From Sesamum alatum (taxonomy: Eukaryota; Streptophyta; Magnoliopsida; Lamiales; Pedaliaceae), in NCBI GenBank assembly GCA_034509735.1, contig JACGWO010000004.1, forward strand, positions 20,999,395 to 21,063,394: a DNA stretch of 64,000 nt, given 5' to 3'. Below, piece after piece: positions 46,590 to 57,635 of this stretch. Within the stretch, counting starts at the first letter, position 1, and each line of letters begins with the position of its first letter. A program made the position numbers and the translations under genes. Below the pieces are notes generated by a model, which had not been told where the DNA came from, did no database searches, and saw nothing but the letters and a program-made list of their open reading frames with translations.

Positions 46590-47915
46590 AGACTCGTCCA
46601 ATGCGAATCTGACTAACATGAGTCGCCGTACGGCAGAGTGGAAGCTTGTTCTCTCTATGGAGGAGGATTTTTGGCAGCAGAAATCCTCATGTAAATGGTT
46701 GCTCGAGGGTGACCGAAATACTCAGTTCTTTCATTCACTGGTTCGGAAGAAGTAAGCTCGGTCTCATATTTCTTCTATTTCTGACGGCGGGATCTTGCTC
46801 TCGGATCCCAAGCTTATACAAGCGTCTGGTTCCACCTATTTTGAACGTCTACTAGCCTCGATACCAACCCCGCCCCACCAGCCGCTCTCGCTAATTCCCC
46901 GTGTCATCTCGCCGAAGCTGGGGGATGATCTGTGCCACGCCGCAACTGACGCGGAGGTCCACCGCGTAGTTTTCGAAATGGCAAAAGAAAGCACGACTGA
47001 TCCTGATGGTTTTAATGTGGTCTTCTATCACCATTACTGGGATATTATTAAAGAGGATGTCGTTGAGGATGTTCGGGACTTTCTTAGCGGCATTCCTATC
47101 CTAGTGAGTTTTATGGCCACGTCGTTGGCTCTCATCCAGAAGTTCAGAACCCCTCGCAGTGGAGTGATTTTCGGCCTATCAGTCTCTACAATACTTCTAA
47201 TAAGATCTCACAAAGCTTCTGAATGATCTACTCAAGCTCAGCCTACCCGACATTATTGTGCCGAACCAAAATGGCTTTGTCCCACACCGCCAGATTTCTG
47301 ACAACATCTTGTTGGCCCAGAACATTATCCACTCCATCTCGGCTAAGGCAAAACCATGGAATGTGGCCCTCAAACTAAACATGGCTAAAGCGTATGACCG
47401 AGTCAATTGGGATTTTTTTGAGTCGGTCCTACTCCATTTAGGTTTTCCACCTCATTGGGTCCGGCTGGTCAATAATTGTGTCTGTAACTACAGGTTCTCG
47501 GTGCTTATTAATGGGTCCCTCATTGGCTTTTTCGGTCTTCTCACGATCTCCGGCAAGGAGTCCACTCTCCCCCACCCTATTTGTGCTCGCCTCCGAGTAC
47601 CTTTCGAGGAATCTCAACTCCTTGTTCCAGGCGGATGCGTCCTTGGCATACAAAGGTAGCTATGGCACCCCCCATCTTGCCTATGCGGACGATGTATTCA
47701 TTTTCTCTAACTCTCGCACCTCGTCGCTCAACTCAATCATGGCCTTCCTTAGGGATTTCGAGGTAGTCTCTGGACAGAACGTGAGCATCGTCAAAAGTTC
47801 ATTTATTATGGCTGCATCCGCCCCCTCCGAGTCAAACGCAAGATCAAGCAGCTAACCGGATTCGCCTACAAACCCTTTCTGTTTCGGTATTTGGGGGCTC
47901 TGATTTAGCGGCCTT
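46590..47915 (+). pseudogene. LINE reverse transcriptase
   Basis: The connector (KWLLEGDRNTQFFHSLVRKK) is followed by RT blocks STTDPDGFNVVFY (family AGPDGF), NGFVPHRQISDNILLAQ, LKLNMAKAYDRVNWDFF, SPTLFVLASEYLSR and HLAYADDVFIFSN (YADD at about 47680-47691). Then the thumb GQNVSIVKSSF and FLFRYLGA follow, after which the frame ends. The catalytic Asp residues are present, but the domain is split over at least four frames. Confidence 0.85.
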
Positions 47916-47919
47916 TTCT

Positions 47920-48861
47920 TTGAAACTTTGGTTGAGGTTTCGCACCTCCTCGACGTTGTGGGTGTCCCATCTCTTGATGAAGTATTGCAGACGAGCCTGC
48001 ACCGTGACGTCTAGATTCCATGCAGCAGGATCCCCGCAGTGGCGCCGCCTAAAGGCAATCCAACCCGCCGCTGAACCATACATATATTGGTCCCTTGGTA
48101 CAGGCAGCTTATGTTTTTGGCACGACAACAGGCTCGGGGACGGCTCTCTCTCTGAATTGTTGCAGCAGCCCTTCCCCCTACACGAGAGGGTTTCATACTA
48201 CTGGACCGAAGACCTGTGGGGCATGAGCAAGCTCGCCTCTGTGCTCCCGCCGCATTTGGTGCCGCTCGTTACTACGACGCCGTTTGATCGACTCACGAAG
48301 GACCTCGCCCGCTGGACGCCTAGCTCCACTGAGGCTTTTTCTCTGAAATCTACTTGGGAGTGTGCCCGGACGCCCTCTGTCCGACGACCGTTGCTCAAAG
48401 ACATATGGCACCAAACAATTTCGCCGAATGTATCCGTCTTCCTTTGGCGGCTGCTTCACGATTTTTTGTCGGTTAACGAGCGCCTCCGGCGCAAGGGGAT
48501 GGTGATTGTTTCCAAGTGTGTTTGTTGCCATGAGGTTGAGACCGTACCGCCTATTTTTCTGCAGTCACCAGTGGCTCAGAAAGTCTGGCAGCATTTCGGC
48601 GATCTCTTCCATTTCAGTATTCCGGTGACAACCCACTCCTCAACTATGCTCCACTCCTGGAAGCTGTGTTCTCCTTTTGCCCGGTGGGGCCACATCCGTC
48701 TCCTGATTCCTGTCTTGATCTTCTGGTGCCTCTGGTGGATGAGCAACAGATCCAAGTTCCATTCGGAACGCTTCCTTGCTAAGCCCGTTATCCGGGGCAT
48801 TTGGTCCTATCTAGAGCGGCTCCACAAGGTGAATGGGATATCTGCCGCTCTCTGGAAATGA
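47920..48861 (+). pseudogene. LINE ORF2 middle: thumb remnant and zf-RVT (313-codon open frame)
   Basis: This is the longest open frame in the window. It includes YIYWSLGTGSLCFWHDNRLG, then KDIWHQTISPNVSVFLWRLL, CVCCHEVETVPPIF and a membrane-like hydrophobic stretch LLIPVLIFWCLWWMSNRSKF. These are the zf-RVT domain (Cys pair visible; the usual His is changed) and its C-terminal helix. Compared with other plant LINEs the thumb before it is shortened by a deletion. Confidence 0.85.
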
Positions 48862-48879
48862 GACCTGTCTACCGCGAGA

Positions 48880-49420
48880 CGCATGGGCTTCGAGTTCCCT
48901 AAGCCCCCTTCCTCTTTGCCACGTGTCGTGAGCTCGTTTCGGCCAGTGGCGGGCTGGTGGAAGCTTAATTCAGACGGTGCATCGAAGGGCAACCCTAGCC
49001 AGGCCGGAGCAGGGGTGTTATCCGTGATCACCTCGGCCGCCTCTGCCTGGGTTTCTTTGAGTATCTAAGGGAGCATTCAAACACTTATGCTGAACTTTTT
49101 GCCGTTGTCTGGGGGATTGAATTGGCGGTGGACCTTTGAGTGCATAAACTTTGGTGGAACTCGACGCTTTAGTCGTTCTCCAGATAATCCACAAGGGCGA
49201 GGGGGCTTGGTGGCTGCAGCCCCTTCTCACGAAGCTCCGACAGCTGCGCCGGCAACTGGACGTGGTTTTCACCCACGTCTTTCAGGAAGCTAATCGTCCA
49301 GCAGACTTTCTTGCAAATGAGGCCTGTTTGAGGGAAAGCTCCGGGATCGTCACAGTGACCATAGGCACTTTGGCGTCACTTATCGCTCTAGACAATCATT
49401 TTCCTAACATTAGATTTTAG
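48880..49420 (+). pseudogene. LINE RNase H domain
   Basis: WWKLNSDGASKGNPSQAGAG carries the first Asp, YAELFAVVWGIELAV the Glu, WVELDALVVLQIIHK the next Asp, and NRPADFLANEA the last. It is split into three frames, with breaks at about 49068 and 49140, and ends at TAG 49418-49420. Plant L1 elements are known to have gained an RNase H of this type. It would help remove RNA from the cDNA hybrid. Confidence 0.85.
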
Positions 49421-49545
49421 ATTACACTGTATAGGTTCTCTATCTTAATTTTTCGCTTCTGTGATCTGTTACTTGAGTTTTTGGATGATGCAATAAACGG
49501 GTAAGGGTTCGGCCTAACCCCCGCCACCTCAAGGTGGCTTCCATC

Positions 49546-49573
49546 AAAAAAAAAATATATCCAAGACCATAGG
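49546..49573 (+). repeat. LINE poly(A) and right target-site duplication
   Basis: Ten A, then TATATCC, then AAGACCATAGG (49563-49573), the same as 44100-44110. Confidence 0.75.
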
Positions 49574-50400
49574 GAAAATAATGAAAGGAAATAAATAGAG
49601 TACTTCTTGAGCATGTAGGTTGTCTAAATCCTAGTGAGGGAGAAAGAAGGGTGGCATGGTGCTTGCTAAGTTGACGACGGGAACGAGATGGTTCGTGTAA
49701 GGTCATTTGACACCGGTGGGGAACACCAAATTGTATCAGATAAAACACGAGTTAACAGAATAAGAAAAAATAAGACAAAGTTATTTCTAACTCAGGAGAA
49801 AATAGGAGAGAAGAAAAATAGAGAAAAAAAAAAAGAAAAAAGAAAAACTTCGAAGAGTGGGAAAATAGTCGGCCACGAGAGCATAGGTGACGCGCATGGT
49901 GCGACAAAGACGAATGGGGACCACGGTGGTGCAATGGCAGAGCGAAAATGGTGGCGAAGAAGGAATAACGACGATGAAGGGTCATGATGGTCAGATCTGG
50001 AATGGCGGATGTAGCGGACGGTTGTGTGGCAGCAACGTGGCATTGGAATTATAGTGGCGAGGAGAGAGTGGTGAGTGGAGGGCGGCGACGTCGGGTCGTG
50101 ATGGAGCTGGCGGTTGAGGGCCTGTGCGACACCACGATGGTGCAATGGTAGAGCGAGGAGGAAGGCGGCTCAGCGACGGGAAGAGATAAAGGCTGCGACA
50201 TCAATAGAGGCGGAGGCGGGGACTGCGATCGAGCCGGCTGGCGTTCAGTTCGATGGAGCTGCAAAGTGGCAAGGAAAAGGTGAGAAGCAAAATGTAGCCC
50301 TAATTTAGCCCTAAGGATTGATTTGGGAAGTTTTTGATATTTGTAGAAAATTTTCCTCTTTTTATTTATTTATTTAATAAAGAAATAGATGAAAATAGGT
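49574..50400 (-). other. Gypsy post-pol region
   Basis: On the minus strand this runs from an A/T run (TATTTATTTATTTAATAAAG, 50360) through Cys-poor, Pro/Ser/His-rich open frames (71 and 117 codons) to TTCCCTATGGTCTTTGAC at the LINE junction. The frames look compositional (CCGCC, CACCATTG repeats) and no domain is recognisable. On the plus strand GGTGGTGCAATGGYAGAGCG occurs twice (49929 and 50139 areas). It lies between pol and the polypurine-like run, where Tat/Athila elements hold untranslated DNA or an extra ORF. Confidence 0.45.
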
Positions 50401-51186
50401 ATAATAATAATAATAAATAAAAAACCGAGAAGGGTTGAATCATAAGACAGAAATGCTCTGTCAATAGCCCGTGGGTACGGGCTACAAGAAGTTCACCCGT
50501 CTGAAATGCTCCTTGCATAGCCCTGGGTCACGGGTTATAAAAAATCCGTTCATGTGCATTGAATGAGAAAATATATGAAAAACAACAGAAAAATACATGG
50601 GTAGCCTCCCATGTAGCGCTCGTTTAACATCATTACCTTGATGTTAGGATACTTCTGACGCCGCTGCAAATCAGAGAAGAGGCTCAGAATGAATCTTCTG
50701 CACCTCTTCGATATAGCGCTTTAGTCTTTGCCAATCCACTTTAGCACAGCCCTTTGTCTGTGTGATGCCACTCTTTACCATCCTTGAAATTTTTTTCTTT
50801 CTTATGTGAGATTCATGCCATGCCTTGATACATTCCTTGTACATTCGGGCATGGTTCTAGGCCTTGTTCATCCATTTCTTCTTCTTTTCTAGTTGAAGCC
50901 TATTCGTCTTGCTTGAATTTTTCCAATTGGATGATGATTCATCTGGTGGTTGTGCTTTTTGATTGCAGGTAGATCCATTTATAAGCAAAGCCTTTTGCAG
51001 TTTTGACTTATATTCTTCACTAGTGTCTAGTTGCAACTTCCGCATACTTTTCTTTCATGCCCTGTAAACTATTCTCATTAGATCTTTTGCTGCAATTTTC
51101 TTTGGGATCCTTATATTTGACTAAATGTGCATCGTCAGTTCTAGGGGTATTAATGTTATCAATTTCAAATATGTCATGCACATACT
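50401..51186 (-). pseudogene. Gypsy linker and integrase C-terminal remnant
   Basis: On the minus strand, NVHDIFEIDNINT follows on from the protease segment beyond the solo LTR. After frame changes come ARMYKECIKAWHESHI (Athila-type integrase tail, family form ARIYKERTKxWHD) and VDWQRLKRYIEE (family VNGQRLKRY). TGATGTTAAACGAGCGC and CATGGGAGGCTACCCATG close pol, as in other Athila/Tat elements. RT, RNase H and the integrase core are absent. Confidence 0.65.
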
Positions 51187-53155
51187 TGAAAGAATAGCGT
51201 GTGGCTCGTCCCAGGAGGAGCGCGAATGCGGAAGCGCTATATAAAATATAAAAACATGAAATTAAACATGCTTGAACAGAATCGTAAATAGACGTTCAAG
51301 GGGTGTTCCCTTGAACCTTCTGGATATTTGGTGTATCTCATGATTAAACTAAACATGCAATTGTCATGGTGGCCATAGGGTGGAAACGAAAAACGCAATT
51401 AAAGAACCTACCCGGTCGTAGTTTTGTCTCCGTACCGCTACACGCGTTGTTCCACGTTTTGCCACCAAGATCCCAATGATAGGAATCCTCTAAATCATCC
51501 AGGCAACCCTATCGGTTCTTGATCCCCGTGCTAGAAAGAAATCAAGTGTGTATTTAGGGAGGACGACTCGACCAAACGTTATCAATTAACGTGATCAATC
51601 CGTCTAAAAGTCCACTTGTATTAAACAAGGAACTTGGAATCTTCTTGGAGGAAAAGGAGAAGGGGACGAGAGAGAGGGAGAGAGAGACGGCCGGTGGTGC
51701 GTGTGTGTATGTGTGCTCACAAGTTGATCAATGTCTTATGTGCATGCCTCTAGGAGTATTTATAGAAGTGGAATCCTATTCCTCTTCAAACTCTAACTTA
51801 AGAAGCATACTTTGACTAGGATTTTGACCTAGTTAAATCCTAGTCAAACTAGACTTTAGACTTAGTCAAACTAATCTAGGCCCTCTACTTCAATCTTGTT
51901 CGTCCATCACCTGATGGATTATTTATGGAATATTTAAATCCTATTTAAATAAACCATAGGGCTTTAAATAATCAATATTTGTTTATTTTAAGACCATTTG
52001 TTCATTTCTAATAAATCTAATTTATTAGTTGATTCCATGTAATCTAATTAAAGGAATCAACAATCCAAGAAAAGGGGAACCAACTTAATCCAATTAAATA
52101 GTTCAACCTCCCGAGATTAATTCTAAATTAAATCCTTTGTCACCGGCGGATTGTGTGTGACTCTTTAGGTTCACCTTCAGCGAGACTTGGTCGAATCTCC
52201 AATCATCTCATGAAGGGAATTCGTCCGTCACCATGGGTGGCCGTCTAGCAACAGTCCATGGCACTAGAGACTAGGTGAATGTTTATGGCGTGAACATTTA
52301 GGCTTTCCAATACGTTTATCCTTCCATCTACTATCTCACAGCTACAGTCTAGGGTATAGATCTTTAGGATGTTGGTACCCATTCTTGACTTAAGCCTTGG
52401 CTCGTCCACACTAAACGTCACAGGGATCCCATCCCATTGTTCAGTCACTGTGCCCACAGATTTATTGGGGACGAGTCTTAGAGTAAAGTGAGACATTACT
52501 GTCAATCCTTTTGACAAGACATGGATCCTCTCTTAGGACCTACTGTCCACACTACACATCTTGACTGCACTAGATAGGGCTTATGACAACCGAGTCACTT
52601 GACTTGGTAGCATCTTGCCAAACCTAAGATACAGGCATGGTGTGTAGGTGATCTCAGTAATCCTTCAAGTCTGAGGATCAAATCCTTATTGTTAGAACCG
52701 GGAATACAAGTCATACCGACTGACCCTACTCAAGGTCTTCCATATGACGATTCCCACGAGTCGCCTCAATCAGCTGCCACCTAGCTGGCTGACCCACTAA
52801 CATTGCATGGATGATCCTCGTCACTTGTTGATGAAACGTAACTGCAATTGCTTAGTGCAAGTCTCAAACGGATTCTCGATACCCTATCTCAAGATTCCTT
52901 GACTTGGAGTGTTTCAGACTGATCCATAGAAATTGATTTCATGAACTGCCATCCATTTCTTGGATTGTCGTTTCGGTCTGTGGAGTTTGCTTGTGCAGTG
53001 AACAATTAATATAAAGCAGTAAGTGAACACAAACAAAGTATTAAGCCAAATGAATATTACTTTCTTATTCATGATAATTATTAAAACACCAAAACTGTTC
53101 AGACATAGGTTACATTAGCCCAATCAAATTGGCTTCACGGTCACCTATTCTAACA
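51187..53155 (-). repeat. Solo LTR of the copia family, type D (1969 bp)
   Basis: On the minus strand it starts TGTTAGAATAGGTGACCGTG and ends TATTCTTTCA. The flanks are ATACT (51182-51186) and ATTCT (53156-53160), a duplication with one mismatch. No internal region is present. It interrupts the gypsy frame between protease and linker, and the two parts match the family's continuous order. Confidence 0.85.
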
Positions 53156-53700
53156 ATTCTTGTGTTGATATTTCATAAGCTTAAACAGACTATGTGCTCA
53201 TCATTAACTCTAAGAGTGAGTTGACCTTTTTGCACATCAATCAAGGCTCTACTCGTGGCAAGAAAAGGTCTTCCTAAAATAAATGGCATAGTCTTATCTT
53301 TTTCATATCTAGCACAATGAAATCAACAGGGATGATAAATTTGCCTACTTTGATCAACACATCTTCCACTATTCCCCTAGAATACTTAATGCTTCTATCT
53401 GCTAGTTGTAAAGTGATTATAGTGGGAGTAAGCTCATGCATTCCAAGTTTCTCAAAAATAGAATATGGCATCAAGTTCATGCTAGCACCTAGATCACATA
53501 AAGCTTTATCAAAGTTGATATTCCCGATAGTGAAAGGGCTGGAAAAAAAAACTCCCTGGATCCTTGAACTTACATGGTCGCTTGTTTTGGAGAATTGGCA
53601 AGCATTCTTCATTAAGCTTCTCACTATTTCACCTCCTTCCCATTTTCTCTTTTTTGAGATCACCTCCTTTAAGAACTTGGCATAGCTTGGCATTTGTGAA
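53156..53700 (-). pseudogene. Gypsy aspartic protease
   Basis: On the minus strand FDKALCDLGASMNLMP carries the D-x-GAS active site in the DLGAS form of Athila/Tat proteases. It is followed by FEKLGM, IITLQLADRS and GIVEDVLIKVGKFIIPVDFIV, and after a frameshift at about 53285 by FILGRPFLATSRALIDV. Upstream, PSYAKFLKEVISKKRKW is the usual gag-protease linker. Confidence 0.85.
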
Positions 53701-53739
53701 AGTGCATCAATTAGAGGAATATTGACATGATTGCTTTTT

Positions 53740-55240
53740 TCATATCTCTAAGAATTTGCCAAACTGTTTATCCAAGTTAGCCTTCAGAATTCTTTTGGGA
53801 TATTGGATATATGGGGGAACCTCATCTAAATTAAGTTTAAGAGTACCCCTTTTCGTTGCCTCTTTGGGCTCCTCTTCTTTCTTAGCTTGGGCCCTCTCCA
53901 TTTGGTCCTTTGGCGGTTCGTCTCCAATGGTTCTCCCATTCTTAAGTGTAATTATGTTGCCTTGATCCTTGGGACTTTTTTCGGTGTCACTCGAGATTTG
54001 TCCCTCTTTTCTTCCGGATATCATGCTCACGAGTTGTCCCATTTGAACCTCTAAATTTCGGATTGTCACATCTTGATTTTGAAACTGGGCGTTCGCTGCA
54101 GTGATAAAGTTGAAAAGTATGCCTTCATGGTTGCTCTTCTTTTCATGTGGGAGGTTGCTGCCATGGTTGTTGGTATCCCTGTGGCCCTTGCTACCGATTG
54201 TCACTGCATGAAAATTTTGGATGACTGCCATCCTGGATTGTAGGTGTTGGAGTATGGACTGAAATTGGACCTGCCACCATGAAAAACAAAGTTAGCATTT
54301 TCATAAATAACACTTGTGTTTCGTACCTTACAGTCTTGAATCAAATGACCCATTTTCCCACAAGCACCACAAGGCCCTACTGGTGCAACGTTCCACATCG
54401 TAGCTCTAAAATTGTCCATTCTCTATGTTAGAGTAGCCATCTGAGCAAAATAACTCAGTCATTTCGTCAAGGTTGTGGATGTCAGCTACTCTTCCGTCGG
54501 CTCTCTCTTGACCATATGGGTACAAGCTAGATGTTATCTCGTCAATGATAGTGAACGCCTCCGATGGTAGCTTCCTCATGATAGTGGCACCTGCAACTGC
54601 ATCAATAGTAGCTCCGTTAGCCAAAGTAACACCATTATAGAATGTTTGTACCTAGCGCCATACAGGTAGCCCATGATGAGAGCACTTTCTAAGCATGTCC
54701 CTAAAATATTCCCATGCATCATACAGTGATTCCCTATCTAACTGAACAAAAGAAGTAATATCATTTAATAGCTTAGCAGTTTTAGAGGGAGGGAAATACT
54801 TAGCAAGAAACTTCTGCGTCAATTCAGCCCATGTTGTGATACTATTCGATGGTACGGACTAAAGCTAGTCTTTGGCCTTATCACTTGACAAAAATGGAAA
54901 AAAAAAAACTAAATCTAACAGCATCATCACTAATACCATTAAACTTCAAAGTGTCAAAAATCTCAAGAAAATTAGAAAGACGCTTATTGGGGATTCTCGT
55001 CAAGCAAACCAAAAGCTTGCACGCATGTTTGGATCATCTGAATAATGGTCGGCTTGATCTCAAAGTTGTTGGATTGGACCGCGGGTTTGGCAATGCTGGA
55101 AATCATGCCATCAGCTGTTGGGAATGAGTATTCCATCATTGGCCTCTCTACGATCCTTGCATTCTCCATGGCCGGTTCTATGATAGCAAGTTGGTCTTCC
55201 GTGTCGGAACTTCCACTGTTTTGGCCTCTCTAGATGGTGT
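53740..55240 (-). pseudogene. Gypsy gag (Athila/Tat type)
   Basis: Minus strand: IIQMIQTCVQAFGLL, then FNGISDDAVRF, ITTWAELTQKFLAKYFPPSK, TSFVQLDRESLYDAWEYF, LRKCSHHGLP and QTFYNGVTLANGATIDA, the standard gag core. A zinc knuckle CGACGKMGHLIQDC lies at about 54330-54371. The C-terminal part has NLEVQMGQLVSMISGRKEG, TLKNGR, then PPYIQYPKRI. Frames change at about 54980, 54400 and 54230, with a stop at about 54650, so the gene is dead though well recognisable. Confidence 0.85.
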
Positions 55241-55410
55241 TCTTCTATCGGTGGAAGGTTCTCTCGATTTCTAGATCAAATTGTGCTCACTCTCCACCAC
55301 GACTTCTTGTCATCAAACTGTGAACAAAGAAAGAGAATAAGTAAGGTAAAATAAAAATAAAAATTCAAAATAATTAAAACTAGCGAGTTCTGATATTATC
55401 TCAAATTAAA

Positions 55411-55428
55411 TCCCTGGCAACGACACCA
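55411..55428 (-). other. Gypsy primer-binding site
   Basis: Minus strand TGGTGTCGTTGCCAGGGA, close to the TGGCGCCGTTGCCGGGGA site (tRNA-Asp type) of Athila/Tat elements. It lies 170 bp before the first gag codons seen and right after the LTR end. Confidence 0.75.
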
Positions 55429-55433
55429 AAAAC

Positions 55434-55590
55434 TTGACTGACCAAAATATGTATTTTCCACTAGCAAGTGCACTAGCTATCAAGTAGTATAAAAAGTATC
55501 GATCCCATGAGGATTTAACGAAATAATTACCAAAACTATAACTAACCCATAATTACCTGGACTAAAAGAAATTTAAAACGATTTCAAAGG
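55434..55590 (-). repeat. Gypsy LTR end
   Basis: Minus strand: CCTCATGGGATCGATACTTT, TACTACTTGATAGC and GTGCACTTGCTAGTGG, the typical U5 end of plant gypsy LTRs. The rest of the LTR is cut off by copia sequence at about 55590. Confidence 0.6.
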
Positions 55591-57578
55591 GGTGTTCCCT
55601 CTGAATTCCTAGTAATTCGGTGTATTCAAAAGCATCATAACATAAATAAAAACATGCTTGAACATGGCTAGAGGAAGAAACGAAAAAGTACAATTATTTA
55701 AATTGGGACATTACCTTTTTCGTTTCACAAGTAGAACTGCAACAAGCATTGATTCCCTTTTTGTTCCTTTTTCCGCTCACTTTAGGACCCAACTTAGAAT
55801 CCCTCTAAAGATGATCCACACCACACCGAAAAGTAAATCTCAATCTACTGCTAGATGGAAACGAGATTAGTGGAAGAAAATCCGAATCACACTATCATAT
55901 TAGTGTATTCAAATTCCCTTTTGTTCTTAACTTGAATAGGCTTCAAGAAGAACACAAAAAGAGTATTTTGGAGAGGGAATTTCGTGGCTTCTGAGATGAG
56001 AGAGCAAGTTAGGGAGTTAGAGCCATATGTGTGTAGTTGTGTAATTGTAAGTAGTTTCCAAAACCACTTACACACTAATGCATAACTTGTGCTCAACCTC
56101 CAACCATGTGAGCACAATATGTGCAACACCTAACCATCATGGCAAGCCACATCATTGCTTACATGGAAGACTTTCAACTCGTCTTCAACTTGCATCAACC
56201 CCTTGAGCTTGGATTTCAAGTAATGGGTCAATTTTGACCGGTCTTGATTTAATCAAATTAAATCAAGTCCAATCAAGATCCATGGGTTCCATATTGATTC
56301 AATTAATATATCCAAAAGTTTTTTTAATCCAATTAAATTAAACATAAGTTCAAACATTAATTAATTGATCCAATCAATTATTTAAATCAAACCCAATAAA
56401 TTAATCCAATTAATTTAAAGGTGCTAAGCCCAAAATTAGTTAATCCAACTAATTAATTCTTGGGCCATCCATCCAATGAATTTTTTCAATAAATGATCCA
56501 ATCTTTTATATTGTCCTTGAATTAATTTAATCCAATTAAATTAATTTGCTTCTTTCAGAACTAATTTCAAATTAATTCCACTACTTCCATAGTTATTTCT
56601 GTGTGACTCTTGGTTCACCCTCAACTAGACTTGGGCTTGTGTCCAACACAATTGATTAATTAAATCTAATTTAATTAATTATTTTTGATTAACCATTAAT
56701 TAAAAAAGCCCACCATGGGTAGCCATCTAGCAATGGTCCATGGTACTAGAGACTATATGAATATTGGCGTGAACATTTAAGCTTCGAGTTCCATACAGGT
56801 ACAGTCCTTCTGTCTACCATCTCCAGGCCTTAGTCTAGCGCATGAAATTGGGTATCGGTTCCCGTCCTGGACTAGGCAACTATGCTTCATACTCGACATA
56901 GCTGTCAAATACTGACAGGGGACAGATTCTCTCTTGGAATCCACCAACCTCACTACATACTCCGACTACACTGGACAACGCTTATAATGACCATATCAAA
57001 GACACGATCACCTCTCGCCAAATCCAAGATACAGCCGCCATATGCATGCGACTGTCATGATTCCTCAAGTCCGAGAACTAATCTTGTACTATCGGAATCG
57101 AGAATTCCATTCATACCGACCAAGCCTCCAAGGCTTCTATATGACAATTCCCACTCGTCAGTTCAGTTAGTCGATTACCTTGCCAACTAACTCACTAAAA
57201 TTGCATAGACGACCTACGTCTAGCACCGATGAAACTCGACACTCACCCAGTGAATGCAATACTCAGTGCAAGTCTCTATAGGGCACTCGAGGCCTAGTCT
57301 CGAGGTCCTCGACTTGGAACGTTTCAAACCGACCGTCAGGAGTTGGTTTCATAGTTGCCAACTTATGCGCAGCTCAACACAACGGGTTTAACCAATCGGT
57401 CTGTGTGCATTTGTTGTGACATTGAAATTCTATTAAATGTGAGTAGTAAGCACAACAAACACATTTTGCCAATGATGAATAGTTACTTTATCCATTATAT
57501 AATATTACTTTGATAAAGATCGATGAATAGTTCCCAAAACAGTCGATCTAATTGACTTTCTGGTCACCTATTTAAACA
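55591..57578 (-). repeat. Copia family LTR, 3'-truncated
   Basis: On the minus strand it starts TGTTTAAATAGGTGACCAGA at 57578 and continues through the landmark blocks (GACCATTGCTAGATGGCTACC and the AATTAATTAA-rich middle) to GGAATTCAGAGGGAACACCCC near 55590. The last 80 bp of the LTR, with the family's GCGC-rich terminus, are missing. Confidence 0.75.
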
Positions 57579-57635
57579 TGGACGACCAAAAGTTGAGTGA
57601 TGATTTACTACTACTACGAGAAATTACGAAGAAAT

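Larger units (their letters stand above)
44111..49562 (+). mobile_element. L1-type LINE, near full length
   Basis: It contains a 5' UTR with a telomere-box (CTAAACCCTAACCCTG), ORF1, endonuclease, RT, zf-RVT, complete RNase H, a 3' UTR and a short poly(A) (49546-49555, then TATATCC). It is bounded by AAGACCATAGG repeats. It is G+C-richer than its surroundings and has many frameshifts. Part of the RT thumb is deleted near 47890-47920. It was inserted into the gypsy 3' region, whose sequence reads on across the duplication. Confidence 0.85.
41031..55590 (-). mobile_element. Athila/Tat-like Ty3/gypsy element, nested and internally deleted
   Basis: Minus-strand order: LTR end (55590-55434), primer site (55411-55428), gag (to 53740), protease (to 53156), a linker and integrase tail (51186-50600). 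Then come the post-pol region and the GGACAATATTGATC...GGGG tract with UTR (44110-43494 and 41251-41031). RT, RNase H and most of integrase are missing. It is interrupted by a LINE (44111-49562) and by copia solo LTRs (41252-43493 and 51187-53155). The left end and the far LTR are not defined; the extent is inferred. Confidence 0.65.

Noticed and set aside
48193..48531. A 112-codon minus-strand open frame
   Set aside because: It is antisense to the open LINE zf-RVT frame at 47920-48861, a shadow of a G+C-rich coding region.
49929..50150. Repeated GGTGGTGCAATGG...AGAGCG as tRNA-like
   Set aside because: Resembles part of a tRNA D-arm and B-box only superficially; no cloverleaf or T-arm GGTTCGANTCC follows.
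49792..50264. Minus-strand Pro/Ser/His-rich frames as a possible gypsy extra gene
   Set aside because: Composition is low-complexity and no domain or membrane segment fits an env-like protein. Described as a post-pol region only.
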